From Mycolicibacterium mageritense (lineage in GTDB: Bacteria > Actinomycetota > Actinomycetes > Mycobacteriales > Mycobacteriaceae), in the NCBI RefSeq assembly GCF_010727475.1, contig NZ_AP022567.1, positions 6,014,001 through 6,078,000 of the forward strand: a stretch of DNA of 64,000 bases, written 5' to 3'. Under the pieces are notes generated by a model. It had not been told where the DNA came from. It searched no databases and saw nothing but the letters and a program-made list of their open reading frames with translations. The position numbers were made by a program, and so were the translations under genes. Of the stretch, positions 36,105-44,687 are shown one piece after another. Positions within the stretch are counted from its first letter, which is position 1. The number at the start of each line of letters is the position of its first letter.

Positions 36105-36172
36105 CACCGCATCACAGCAAAGCTGCGGCGGCCACATAGCTCGGTCATAGCCAGTGCCGACTTAATGGTCGT

Positions 36173-37996
36173 GTGACGACGACGCTTGACGACGCCTCCG
36201 CCGAGCCTGTGCAGGACATCCGGCCCGCGCGGATCACGCGGGAACGTGTCGCGCTGCCTGCCCTGCTGGTCGCCACCGCGGTGGCCTACCTGTGGCACAT
36301 CACCGTCAACGGCATGGGCAACCAGTTCTACGCGGCCGCGGTGCAGGCCGGCTCGACGAACTGGGAGGCGCTGCTGTTCGGTTCGCTGGATCCCAACAAC
36401 TTCATCACGGTCGACAAACCGCCCGTGTCGCAGTGGGTGATGGGGCTTTCGGGGCAGCTGTTCGGATTCAGCAGCGCCAGCATGCTGGTCCCCGAGGCAC
36501 TCATGGCGGTGGCCTCGGTCGGGGTGCTGTATGCGACCGTGCGGTGGATCAGCGGGCCGAACGCCGCACTGCTGGCCGGTGCGGCTTTGGCGCTGACGCC
36601 CGTGGCGGCGTTGATGTTCCGGTTCAACAACCCCGACGCCGTGATGGTGCTGCTGATGACGGCCGCCGCGTACTGCACAGTGCGGGCACTCGACCGGGCC
36701 GGCGCCCGCTGGCTTGCGCTGGCCGGTGTCGCGCTGGGCTTCGCGTTCCTGGCCAAGATGCTGGAAGGCCTCATGGTGATGCCCGCGATCGGGCTCGCGT
36801 ACCTGGCCGCCGCGCCCGTCCCGGTGCGGCGCCGGGTGCTGCACATGCTGGGCTCGCTCGCGGCGTTCGTGGTGTCGGCCGGCTGGTTCGTGCTGCTCAC
36901 GCTCGTCTGGCCGGCCTCGTCGCGGCCATACCTGGCCGGCTCGACCGACAACAACTTCATGAACCTCGTGCTCGGCTACAACGGATTCGGCCGGGTGCTC
37001 GGCCACAACGACTACGGCTTCGATCGCGGCGATCAGACCCGGGGGCTGCCGCGGCTCTTCACGGGCGAGTTCGGTTTCGAGATCGGCTGGCTGCTGCCCG
37101 CCGCGTTGCTGGCCGTGGTGCTCGTGCTGATCTCGCGGGGCCAGGCAGCGCGCACCGACATCGTGCGGGCAGGCGCCATCCTCTTCGGCACCTGGATGGT
37201 GCTCGACGGTTTGGTGCTGAGCTTCATGAAGTCGATGGTGCATCCGTACTACTGCCTGTCGCTGGCGCCGGCCGTGGCGGCGATGTTCGCGCTCGGGGTC
37301 ACCGAGATGTGGCGTATACGCGACGGACGGCTCGGTCAGTTCGGCTTGGCGGCAATGCTTCTCGTCACCGGCGCGTGGAGCTGGTGGATCCTGGGCCGCA
37401 GCGCGTCGTGGTTGCCGCCGCTGCGGTGGACGGTGCTCGTGGTCGCCGTCCCGGCCACCGCGCTGCTGCTGTGGGCACTGCGGGCGGGTCGGCGGGGGAT
37501 CGCGGTGGCGGCGCTGGCCGTCGCATTGGCCGGCGGCCTCGGCGGCACGACCGCGTACACGGTCGCCACGCTCGGACAGCCACACACCGGGGGCGGCCCC
37601 AGCGCCGGACCGCGTGCGCCGGACGGCGGGCACGGCCACGGCTGGTTCACCGACAACCCCGACCTCGACACGATGCTGCGGGCTACCACCACCAGATGGT
37701 CCGCGGCCGTCAACCGGTCGTCGGCCGCGGCCGGTCTCGAATTGGCCACCGGCACACCGGTGATGGCGATCGGCGGGTTCACGGGCAGTGACCCGGTGCC
37801 GACTCTCGCGCAGTTCCAGAACTACGTCGCGGACCGGCAGATCGCCTACTACGTGCTGCCCGAGCCCAAGGACAAGGACCACGGCGGCTTCTTCGGCCGC
37901 AGTGTCCACACCGAGATCACCGACTGGGTCAAGGCCAACTTCACCGCCACCAAGGTGGGCTCCGACCTGGTCTACGATTTGGCGACGCCGACGTAG
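36173..37996 (+). CDS. ArnT/PMT-like membrane glycosyltransferase (GT39-like)
   Basis: 607 residues from GTG 36173. A multi-helix N-terminal part (about 12 TM segments to residue 470) carries the GT-C features: a first loop with FYAAAVQAGSTNWEALLFGSLD, VDKPPVSQWVMGLSGQLFG, and a second acidic loop. The C-terminal extracytoplasmic domain (about 480-607) includes DGGHGHGWFTDNP and YYVLPEPKDKDHGGFFG. It probably transfers a sugar from a polyprenyl-phosphate donor to an outside acceptor. The target is unknown. Confidence 0.87.
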   Translation: MTTTLDDASAEPVQDIRPARITRERVALPALLVATAVAYLWHITVNGMGNQFYAAAVQAGSTNWEALLFGSLDPNNFITVDKPPVSQWVMGLSGQLFGFSSASMLVPEALMAVASVGVLYATVRWISGPNAALLAGAALALTPVAALMFRFNNPDAVMVLLMTAAAYCTVRALDRAGARWLALAGVALGFAFLAKMLEGLMVMPAIGLAYLAAAPVPVRRRVLHMLGSLAAFVVSAGWFVLLTLVWPASSRPYLAGSTDNNFMNLVLGYNGFGRVLGHNDYGFDRGDQTRGLPRLFTGEFGFEIGWLLPAALLAVVLVLISRGQAARTDIVRAGAILFGTWMVLDGLVLSFMKSMVHPYYCLSLAPAVAAMFALGVTEMWRIRDGRLGQFGLAAMLLVTGAWSWWILGRSASWLPPLRWTVLVVAVPATALLLWALRAGRRGIAVAALAVALAGGLGGTTAYTVATLGQPHTGGGPSAGPRAPDGGHGHGWFTDNPDLDTMLRATTTRWSAAVNRSSAAAGLELATGTPVMAIGGFTGSDPVPTLAQFQNYVADRQIAYYVLPEPKDKDHGGFFGRSVHTEITDWVKANFTATKVGSDLVYDLATPT

Positions 37997-38661
37997 AAGA
38001 CCTGCGCCACCCGGTGTTTCGTCAGCGGCCCGGCGGCCGGGCCCACCATCACCGACCATTCGCCGCGGCTTCTCATGATGCCGTCTGATGTTCGGCCGTC
38101 GCCGTTCGGCGGTGCCCACACCGCGTCGGTGGTACCGCACCAGTAGTAGCCGACCCAGTCTGGTTGCTCGACCGGGCTGGCCCACGCGCCGCCGATGCGG
38201 GCCCGGCATCTGGTGCCGTCGTCGAGGATCAAGGCAAAGGGCCGGTAGGGGCGCTCCGCCGGTTTCCGGGGTGTGGTGAGACCGTCGGCGGGCAGCAGAT
38301 CGACGACCCTGGCGAACGGGTCGCGCACACACAACACGTGCCTGCTGTCCGCCGCGGGCCAGCACGCATCCCCGGATTCCGCCGTCGCGCCGCATGACCG
38401 CACCGAGGAGTCCACGTCATAGGGCGACGCCGCGCCGAATGTGCAGTCGATCGGGGTGGTGGTGCTGTGGTCGGCGGCCTGTTGCCAGCCGTTCTGAACG
38501 TTTCCCTGCATGTCGATGGGGCGCAGGACGATCACCTGCGGACCACGATCGCGGGTGAGGTACGTGATCACGACGGCGCCGCCGATGACAGCCGCGATCG
38601 CCGTGACCGCACCGAGCGCCCACCACAGCCCGCGGCGCGGTGGCCGCGACGGATCCGGCAT
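37972..38661 (-). CDS. Single-pass membrane protein of unknown function
   Basis: 229 residues from ATG 38661. Residues 1-12 are basic and Pro-rich, 13-35 form a membrane helix (LWWALGAVTAIAAVIGGAVV), and the rest is outside, with six Cys that could form disulfides (DCTFGAA, SSVRSCG, DACWPA, HVLCV, GTRCRA, YYWCG). No family recognised. Its last 25 bp overlap the convergent glycosyltransferase gene. Confidence 0.72.
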   Translation of the reverse strand: MPDPSRPPRRGLWWALGAVTAIAAVIGGAVVITYLTRDRGPQVIVLRPIDMQGNVQNGWQQAADHSTTTPIDCTFGAASPYDVDSSVRSCGATAESGDACWPAADSRHVLCVRDPFARVVDLLPADGLTTPRKPAERPYRPFALILDDGTRCRARIGGAWASPVEQPDWVGYYWCGTTDAVWAPPNGDGRTSDGIMRSRGEWSVMVGPAAGPLTKHRVAQVFYVGVAKS

Positions 38662-38722
38662 GCGCGTACCGTAGCGCCGCACGCACGATCCAAGCCAGCG
38701 CACAGCGCCTCGACCGTCCACG

Positions 38723-38728
38723 TAAACT
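38723..38728 (+). promoter_or_regulatory. -10 element upstream of yebC
   Basis: TAAACT, 39 nt before the yebC ATG; no clear -35 is seen at 16-18 bp. The neighbouring gap to the divergent gene holds nothing else. Confidence 0.35.
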
Positions 38729-38766
38729 GGACAGCCGGAGTTTCACCAGAAAGAGGGCGTACCTGC

Positions 38767-39522
38767 ATGAGCGGCCATTCCAAGTGGGCCACCACCAAGC
38801 ACAAGAAGGCCGTCATCGATGCCAAGCGCGGCAAGATGTTCGCCAAGTTGATCAAGAACATCGAGGTTGCGGCCCGCGTCGGCGGCGGTGACCCGGCAGG
38901 CAACCCGACACTCTACGACGCCATCCAGAAGGCCAAGAAGAGCTCGGTGCCCAACGACAACATCGAGCGGGCCCGCAAGCGTGGTGGCGGCGAAGAGGCC
39001 GGCGGTGCCGACTGGCAGAACATCACGTACGAGGGCTACGGCCCCAACGGTGTCGCGGTGCTCATCGAATGCCTGACCGACAACCGCAACCGCGCCGCGG
39101 GTGAAGTCCGGGTTGCGATGACCCGTAACGGCGGCAACATGGCCGACCCGGGCTCGGTCTCCTACCTGTTTTCCCGCAAGGGCGTGGTGACGCTGGAGAA
39201 GAACGGTCTGACCGAGGACGACGTGCTGATGGCCGTGCTGGAAGCCGGCGCCGAGGAGGTCAACGACCTCGACGACTCGTTCGAGATCATCTGTGAGCCG
39301 ACCGACCTGGTGGCGGTGCGAACCGCGCTGCAGGACGCGGGCATCGACTACGACTCCGCGGAGGCCAGCTTCCAGCCCTCGGTCACAGTGCCCGTGGATC
39401 TCGAAGGCGCTCGCAAGGTGCTCAAGCTCGTCGATGCGCTGGAGGACAGCGACGACGTCCAGGACGTCTACACCAACATCGACATTCCGGACGACGTCGC
39501 GGCCGCACTCGACGAGGAGTAG
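38767..39522 (+). CDS. yebC: YebC/TACO1 family translation or transcription factor
   Basis: 251 residues with the family start MSGHSKWATTKHKKAVIDAK and the pore-like region KKSSVPNDNIERARKRG. Family members are reported to help ribosomes through proline stretches and were earlier described as DNA-binding. It corresponds to Rv2603c. Its TAG overlaps the next GTG by one base. In many bacteria it adjoins ruvC, here 2.5 kb away. Confidence 0.95.
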   Translation: MSGHSKWATTKHKKAVIDAKRGKMFAKLIKNIEVAARVGGGDPAGNPTLYDAIQKAKKSSVPNDNIERARKRGGGEEAGGADWQNITYEGYGPNGVAVLIECLTDNRNRAAGEVRVAMTRNGGNMADPGSVSYLFSRKGVVTLEKNGLTEDDVLMAVLEAGAEEVNDLDDSFEIICEPTDLVAVRTALQDAGIDYDSAEASFQPSVTVPVDLEGARKVLKLVDALEDSDDVQDVYTNIDIPDDVAAALDEE

Positions 39523-39935
39523 TGGCAAGCGTCCTCGACCCGGACGGCGCCAAATGGACCGTGCGCCGGCGCTGGCTGCCGTGGCGTCCGCGCCGAAAAA
39601 TGCCCGATGACTGGGATTTGGGCGACGCGTCCTTCGACGGGGACGACATCTTCAGCATCGTCATGAACATCTTGTTGCTGGTGCTGCTCATCCCGGTGTT
39701 GATTCTGGCGCTGCTGGTGGCCGCGGAATTCCTGTTGCTGCTGATCCTGCTGCCGCTGTGGGTGCTGGCGCGCTCGCTGTTCGGGACACCGTGGATCATC
39801 GTGGTGCGTCGCGACCGCAAGATCGTCGCGGAAGAGGCCGTGCGGGGCTGGGGCGCGTCCGGTGCCCGGATCGATCAGCTCAAGGCGGTCATTGCGGCGG
39901 GTGAAGCGCCGCGTCAATCGGCGTCTCACCCGTGA
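39522..39935 (+). CDS. Small membrane protein of unknown function
   Basis: 137 residues from GTG 39522. A basic N-terminus (RRRWLPWRPRRK) and an acidic stretch (DDWDLGDASFDGDD) precede two hydrophobic helices (about 47-90) and a soluble end ARIDQLKAVIAAGEAPRQ. Coupled to yebC. The final 47 bp overlap the convergent oxidoreductase gene. Confidence 0.7.
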   Translation: MASVLDPDGAKWTVRRRWLPWRPRRKMPDDWDLGDASFDGDDIFSIVMNILLLVLLIPVLILALLVAAEFLLLLILLPLWVLARSLFGTPWIIVVRRDRKIVAEEAVRGWGASGARIDQLKAVIAAGEAPRQSASHP

Positions 39936-40548
39936 TGAGCTCGAAGGTACGGCCGGCGGTTTCTGGCTCGTGCAGGACCGCCAGCAACACGCGGGCGACA
40001 TCGGCGCGGGGGATGGTGCCGCGACCCGTCGACTCCGCGACGGTCACGTTCCCGGTCCCCGGTTCGTCGGTGAGCCCGCCGGGACGCACGATCGTGGTGC
40101 GCAGCCCGGCGCGGGCCCGCACATTGGCGTCGGCCTCGGACTTGGCCCGCATATAGGCCCGGAACACGTCGTCGTAGGAATCGTCGAGGGACCGGTCGTC
40201 GGCCGAGATCGCCGAAACCATGACGTAGCGGTCGACGCCGGCGGCCTCGGCCGCGTCGGCCAGCAGGATCGCGGCGTCGCGGTCCACGGTCTGTTTGCGG
40301 GCGGCGCCGCTGCCCGGCCCTGCGCCCGCGGCGAACACCACTGCGTCGGCGCCGCGCAGCGCGGCGGCGACCTCGTCGACCGACGCCTGTTCCAGATCGA
40401 GCACGACGGCCTCGGCGCCCGCGGCCTCGAGATCGGCGACCTGCTCCGGATTGCGGATAAGACCCACCGCCGAGTCGCCGCGCTCGGCGAGCAACTGCTC
40501 CAGGATGAGGGCGATCTTGCCGTGGCCGCCGGCGATGACAACGCGCAT
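39889..40548 (-). CDS. NAD(P)H-binding SDR-like protein (NmrA/YwnB type)
   Basis: 219 residues. Rossmann motif VVIAGGHGKIALILEQLL at the N-terminus (GGHGKI in place of GATGxxG), VVLDLEQ, DAVVFAAGAG, and VRPGGLTDEPGTGNV, typical of atypical SDRs. The catalytic Tyr-x3-Lys is replaced by YMRAKSEAD, which keeps Y and K. It lies 10 nt downstream of the hydrolase gene in the same operon and probably binds NADPH. Confidence 0.85.
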   Translation of the reverse strand: MRVVIAGGHGKIALILEQLLAERGDSAVGLIRNPEQVADLEAAGAEAVVLDLEQASVDEVAAALRGADAVVFAAGAGPGSGAARKQTVDRDAAILLADAAEAAGVDRYVMVSAISADDRSLDDSYDDVFRAYMRAKSEADANVRARAGLRTTIVRPGGLTDEPGTGNVTVAESTGRGTIPRADVARVLLAVLHEPETAGRTFELITGETPIDAALHPPQ

Positions 40549-40558
40549 TGAGTCGACG

Positions 40559-41395
40559 TTACCCGCTTGTCAGAAACGCACCGATCTCGCGCGCCGTCCG
40601 CTCGGGCTGGTCGAGCATGAGCAGGACGTACGCGTCGTCGACGTGCCGCAACTGCGCGTTCGGTAGCACGTCGGCCAGCCGTCGGCCGTGCTCGGCGGGC
40701 ATCACCGGATTGTCGGTCCACAACACCAGCGCGGGCCCGGTGAACTCCGCAAGGGCATTGGTGGCCTCGATGAGCTCGGCCTTGTCGAACTTGGTGCGGC
40801 AATAGCCGATGAGGTCGCGGCGAATCCGCTTGTCGGCCAGGCCCGCATCCGTCCAGGCCTCGACAATGTGCTGGGGCACCGGCTTTTTCGCCATCTGCCC
40901 GAACATCAACCACTGGCGGCGCAGCCAGCCGATCCGCAGCAGGCGCATGGTGAGCGCCACCGTTGCGGTGGTGCGGCTGGCCAGCCAGGTGACCTTTCCC
41001 GGGAAGCCCGGCGGGAAGTTGTCGAACGCCTCTGACGGGCACACGACCAACCGCGCGACGCGTTTGTCGCGCCCGGCGTGGGTGAGGAACAGCGGACCGC
41101 CCCAGTCGGTGACGACGAGCGTGACGTCGGTCAGCTCCAGCGCATCGAGGAAATCCGCGACGATCCCGACCATCCCGTCCATCGTCAGGTCGGTGTCGGA
41201 GCGCATCGGGATGCGGTGTCCGCCCAGCGGCAGGACCGGCAGCAGATAGCGAAACCCCGCGGGCAGGTGCGGCAGCGCCAGCTCCCACTGGGTGTCGTTG
41301 AACAGCAACCCGTGCAGCAGCACGACGGGTGGCCCGGCCGGGTCACCGACCTCGCCGTACTCGATGGTTCCCGCACCGACTTCGACTCGCTTCAT
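40559..41395 (-). CDS. Alpha/beta hydrolase with Asp nucleophile, unusual His position
   Basis: 278 residues from ATG 41395 with GAGGGG upstream. The oxyanion motif HGLLFNDTQW, the nucleophile elbow TDWGGP (Asp about 116, as in haloalkane dehalogenases and epoxide hydrolases) and the acid region LVLWTDNPVMP are visible. Near the end, where GH-F is usual, the sequence reads VDDAYVLLMLDQPE, with no His, so the usual triad is not complete. It may be a non-hydrolytic or altered enzyme. It is divergent from a TetR gene with an operator between. Confidence 0.82.
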   Translation of the reverse strand: MKRVEVGAGTIEYGEVGDPAGPPVVLLHGLLFNDTQWELALPHLPAGFRYLLPVLPLGGHRIPMRSDTDLTMDGMVGIVADFLDALELTDVTLVVTDWGGPLFLTHAGRDKRVARLVVCPSEAFDNFPPGFPGKVTWLASRTTATVALTMRLLRIGWLRRQWLMFGQMAKKPVPQHIVEAWTDAGLADKRIRRDLIGYCRTKFDKAELIEATNALAEFTGPALVLWTDNPVMPAEHGRRLADVLPNAQLRHVDDAYVLLMLDQPERTAREIGAFLTSG

Positions 41396-41410
41396 GGTTG
41401 GCCCCTCGAT

Positions 41411-41441
41411 TAGAACAATGATTCTAGAATGTATGCTCTAG
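41411..41441. promoter_or_regulatory. TetR-type operator between hydrolase and tetR-type genes
   Basis: Two overlapping inverted repeats: TAGAA-N6-TTCTA (41411-41426) and CTAGA-N8-TCTAG (41424-41441), sharing a central ATTCTAGAAT palindrome. The spacing fits one or two TetR dimers covering both divergent promoters. Confidence 0.7.
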
Positions 41442-41461
41442 TCTGTCCTCGGGAGGTGCGG

Positions 41462-42058
41462 ATGGCAAGGTCCACGCGTGAGGCGATCCTGACCGCCACG
41501 GCCGAGCTCATGCGGCAGAAGGGCTATGCCGCGGTCGGGATGAAGGACATCGTCGCGGCCTCGGGCGCCCCGATCGGCTCGCTGTACCACCACTTCCGCG
41601 GTGGCAAGGTGCAGATCGCGCGCGAGGCGCTCGTGAACGCCGGGGTGGCCTACGGGTTGCTCCTCCCGACGCTCATGAGCGATTACCGCGATCTGGGCGA
41701 GGCGATCGAGGGCGTGTTCGCGCAGGCGGCCGAGGACATGACGACGGCGGGCTTCGCCAACATGTGCCCGGTCGGGACCGTGGCGGCCGAGACCGCCGAC
41801 ACCGTCGAGGAACTCCGAGTGACCGCGGCTGGGGTCTTCAGCAGCTGGCTCGACGGCGGTGCGGCGTACTTCGAAGGGCGTGGCTTGCCGGCCGAGTTGG
41901 CGCGCGAGGTGACGGTCGCGATCATCGGGGCGCTGGAGGGGGCGTTCATCCTTGCGCGCACCTTGCGTGACGTCGAACCCCTGCTGGTGGCCGGGCGGAC
42001 GCTGGGCCGGCCGTACCGGGGTGTGTCCCTGCGGGATCCTGCCGCCGTCGCGCGCTAA
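41462..42058 (+). CDS. TetR-family transcriptional regulator (LmrA/YxaF-like)
   Basis: 198 residues from ATG 41462 with GGGAGG upstream. The HTH domain is VGMKDIVAASGAPIGSLYHHF (about 24-44). The C-terminal ligand domain has the CPVGTVAAETAD segment (about 100-112) of the LmrA/YxaF group. It probably represses itself and the divergent hydrolase operon from the adjacent operator. Confidence 0.88.
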   Translation: MARSTREAILTATAELMRQKGYAAVGMKDIVAASGAPIGSLYHHFRGGKVQIAREALVNAGVAYGLLLPTLMSDYRDLGEAIEGVFAQAAEDMTTAGFANMCPVGTVAAETADTVEELRVTAAGVFSSWLDGGAAYFEGRGLPAELAREVTVAIIGALEGAFILARTLRDVEPLLVAGRTLGRPYRGVSLRDPAAVAR

Positions 42059-42062
42059 CCTA

Positions 42063-42078
42063 TCGAACAGATGTTCTG
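42063..42078 (+). promoter_or_regulatory. LexA-like SOS box upstream of ruvC
   Basis: TCGAACAGATGTTCTG, 10 of 12 defined positions of TCGAAC-N4-GTTCGA, 14 nt before the ruvC GTG. The ruvCAB operon is a known LexA target in mycobacteria. The ribosome site GAAGGGG follows at 42081. Confidence 0.65.
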
Positions 42079-42092
42079 GCGAAGGGGTTTGC

Positions 42093-42650
42093 GTGCGGGT
42101 GATGGGAGTCGATCCCGGTTTGACGCGCTGCGGCCTGTCGGTGATCGAGAGCGGTCGCGGCAGGCAGGTCATTGCGCTCGACGTCGACGTGGTGCGCACG
42201 TCCGCCGACCAGCCGCTGCAGAAGCGCCTGCTCGCCATCAGTGACAGCGTGGAGCACTGGATGGACACCCACCGGCCCGACGTCATCGCGATCGAGCGCG
42301 TGTTCGCCAACGCCAACGCCAACACCGCGATGGGTACCGCCCAGGCAGGTGGGGTGATCGCCATGCAGGCCGCCAAGCGCGACATCGAGGTCCACTTCCA
42401 CACGCCGTCCGAGGTCAAGGCCGCGGTCACCGGCAACGGTCGTGCCGACAAAGCGCAGGTCACCGCGATGGTGACGAAAATCCTTGCGCTGCAACAGAAG
42501 CCGACACCCGCCGACGCTGCCGATGCACTGGCGCTCGCCATCTGTCACTGTTGGCGAGCGCCGATGATCGCCCGGATGGCCGCTGCCGAGACGCTGGCGG
42601 CCGAGCAGCGGCGCAAGTATCAGGCACGGTTGAAGGCGGTGCGCGGATGA
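42093..42650 (+). CDS. ruvC: Holliday junction resolvase RuvC
   Basis: 185 residues from GTG 42093, reading VRVMGVDPGLTRCG as in M. tuberculosis RuvC. Catalytic acids: Asp7 (GVDPG), Glu in IAIERVF (about 68) and two Asp in PADAADALALA (about 141/144). It cuts Holliday junctions as a dimer with RuvAB. First gene of ruvC-ruvA-ruvB, overlapping ruvA by ATGA. Confidence 0.96.
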   Translation: MRVMGVDPGLTRCGLSVIESGRGRQVIALDVDVVRTSADQPLQKRLLAISDSVEHWMDTHRPDVIAIERVFANANANTAMGTAQAGGVIAMQAAKRDIEVHFHTPSEVKAAVTGNGRADKAQVTAMVTKILALQQKPTPADAADALALAICHCWRAPMIARMAAAETLAAEQRRKYQARLKAVRG

Positions 42651-43234
42651 TCGCGTCGGTACGTGGTGAGGTCATCGACATCGCGCTGGATCACGCCGTG
42701 ATCGAAGCGGCCGGGGTCGGCTACAAAGTCATGGCCACGCCGTCGACGCTCGCGACATTGCGCCGCGGCGACGATACACGGTTGATCACGGCGATGATTG
42801 TGCGCGAGGACTCGATGACGCTGTACGGCTTCGCCGACGGCGAGGCGCGGGATCTGTTCCTGACGCTGCTCGGGGTTTCCGGCGTCGGGCCGAAGATCGC
42901 GCTGGCCACCCTCGCCGTGTACGACGCCCAGGCGCTGCGCCAGGCACTGGCCGACGGCGACGTCACGGCGCTGACCCGCGTGCCCGGCATCGGCAAACGC
43001 GGCGCTGAGCGCATGGTGCTGGAACTGCGCGACAAGATCGGGCCCGTCACGCCGAGCGCGGCCACCGGCTTCACGGGCCACGCCGTGCGGGCCCCGGTGG
43101 TGGAAGCCCTTATCGGCCTTGGCTTTGCGGCCAAACAGGCCGAAGAGGCCACCGACAAGGTGCTGGCCAACGATCCCGAAGCCACCACGTCGGATGCGCT
43201 GCGGGCCGCGTTGTCGATGCTTGGTAAGAAATAG
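42647..43234 (+). CDS. ruvA: Holliday junction branch migration protein RuvA
   Basis: 195 residues. OB domain (1-65), helix-hairpin-helix motifs LLGVSGVGPKIALATL and LTRVPGIGKRGAERMVLELRD (about 70-130), and C-terminal domain III (150-195), LIGLGFAAKQAEEA, which binds RuvB. It holds the junction in a tetramer. Confidence 0.96.
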   Translation: MIASVRGEVIDIALDHAVIEAAGVGYKVMATPSTLATLRRGDDTRLITAMIVREDSMTLYGFADGEARDLFLTLLGVSGVGPKIALATLAVYDAQALRQALADGDVTALTRVPGIGKRGAERMVLELRDKIGPVTPSAATGFTGHAVRAPVVEALIGLGFAAKQAEEATDKVLANDPEATTSDALRAALSMLGKK

Positions 43235-43236
43235 GC

Positions 43237-44295
43237 ATGGGCCGCTTCGACGACACTCCTGACGAGCCCGACGAGCGCGAGATGTCGCCGGCGCTGACAG
43301 TCGGCGAGGGCGATATCGACGCGAGCCTGCGGCCGCGTTCGCTCGGTGAGTTCATCGGTCAGCCGCGGGTGCGCGAGCAGCTGCAGCTGGTGATCGAGGG
43401 TGCCAAGAATCGCGGCGGAACACCGGACCACATCCTGCTGTCCGGGCCGCCCGGGCTGGGCAAGACATCATTGGCGATGATCATCGCGGCAGAGCTGGGC
43501 ACGTCGTTGCGGGTCACGTCCGGCCCCGCCCTGGAGCGGGCCGGCGACCTCGCCGCGATGCTGTCCAATCTGGTCGAGCACGACGTGCTGTTCATCGACG
43601 AGATCCACCGCATCGCGCGTCCGGCCGAGGAGATGCTCTACCTGGCGATGGAGGATTTCCGGGTCGACGTCGTCGTCGGGAAAGGCCCTGGCGCCACGTC
43701 GATTCCGCTCGAAGTGGCGCCGTTCACGCTCGTCGGCGCGACCACCCGGTCAGGTGCGCTCACCGGGCCGCTGCGGGACCGGTTCGGGTTCACCGCACAC
43801 ATGGACTTCTACGAGCCCGCCGAGCTGGAACGGGTGCTAGCCCGCTCGGCGGGCATTCTGGGCATCGAGTTGGGCGCCGAGGCGGGAGCCGAGATCGCCC
43901 GGCGGTCCCGCGGCACACCGCGTATCGCCAACCGGCTGTTGCGCCGTGTCCGCGACTACGCCGAGGTGCGCGCGGACGGGGTCATCACACGTGACATCGC
44001 GAAGGCCGCTCTCGAGGTGTACGACGTCGACGAGCTCGGCCTCGACCGGCTCGACCGCGCGGTGCTCTCGGCGCTGACCCGCAGCTTCAACGGCGGGCCG
44101 GTCGGCGTGTCGACACTGGCGGTGGCGGTCGGGGAGGAGGCCACGACCGTCGAAGAGGTCTGCGAGCCGTTTCTGGTGCGCGCCGGCATGATCGCCCGGA
44201 CCCCCCGCGGACGGGTCGCCACGCCGCAGGCCTGGACGCACCTGGGCATGCGGCCTCCGGTTACCGGGCTGGGCCAGGCCGGGCTGTTTGAATAG
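43237..44295 (+). CDS. ruvB: Holliday junction branch migration ATPase RuvB
   Basis: 352 residues. AAA+ motifs: Walker A GPPGLGKTS (about 69-77), Walker B LFIDEIHR, sensor 1 GATTRSG and arginine finger region GPLRDRFGF. C-terminal winged helix with RGRVATPQAW. It lies 2 nt after ruvA. Confidence 0.97.
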   Translation: MGRFDDTPDEPDEREMSPALTVGEGDIDASLRPRSLGEFIGQPRVREQLQLVIEGAKNRGGTPDHILLSGPPGLGKTSLAMIIAAELGTSLRVTSGPALERAGDLAAMLSNLVEHDVLFIDEIHRIARPAEEMLYLAMEDFRVDVVVGKGPGATSIPLEVAPFTLVGATTRSGALTGPLRDRFGFTAHMDFYEPAELERVLARSAGILGIELGAEAGAEIARRSRGTPRIANRLLRRVRDYAEVRADGVITRDIAKAALEVYDVDELGLDRLDRAVLSALTRSFNGGPVGVSTLAVAVGEEATTVEEVCEPFLVRAGMIARTPRGRVATPQAWTHLGMRPPVTGLGQAGLFE

Positions 44296-44300
44296 TCCTC

Positions 44301-44687
44301 ATGCTCATCGCCGGTTTGGTGTTCGCCGCCCTGGCGGCTGTCCTGCACGTCTACATCTTCACGATGGAATCGTTGACCTGGACGTCGCCGCGCACGCGCG
44401 CCACGTTCGGCATCGGTGCCGAAGAGGCTGAGGCGACCAAGGAGCTGGCCTTCAACCAGGGCTTCTACAACCTCTTCCTCGCGGTGGTGGCCGCTGCCGG
44501 CATTGTGGCGGTTGCGTTGGGCCACAACGCTGTCGGGGTGGCGCTGATCTTCGCCGGGGTGGGATCGATGCTTGCCGCGGCAGCAGTGCTGTTGCTCTCG
44601 TCGCCCGACAAGGCGCGCGCCGCGATCACCCAGGGCGTGTTCCCGCTGATCGCCCTCGTGCTCGTGATCGCCGCGCTGACGGTCTAG
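44301..44687 (+). CDS. DUF1304 family membrane protein
   Basis: 128 residues with four hydrophobic segments; N-terminal VLHVYIFTMESLTW (His, Glu in the first helix) and NQGFYNLFLA are DUF1304 signatures. Function unknown. It is 5 nt after ruvB and so may join the SOS-induced transcript. It overlaps the convergent DUF222 gene by 4 nt (CTAG). Confidence 0.82.
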   Translation: MLIAGLVFAALAAVLHVYIFTMESLTWTSPRTRATFGIGAEEAEATKELAFNQGFYNLFLAVVAAAGIVAVALGHNAVGVALIFAGVGSMLAAAAVLLLSSPDKARAAITQGVFPLIALVLVIAALTV

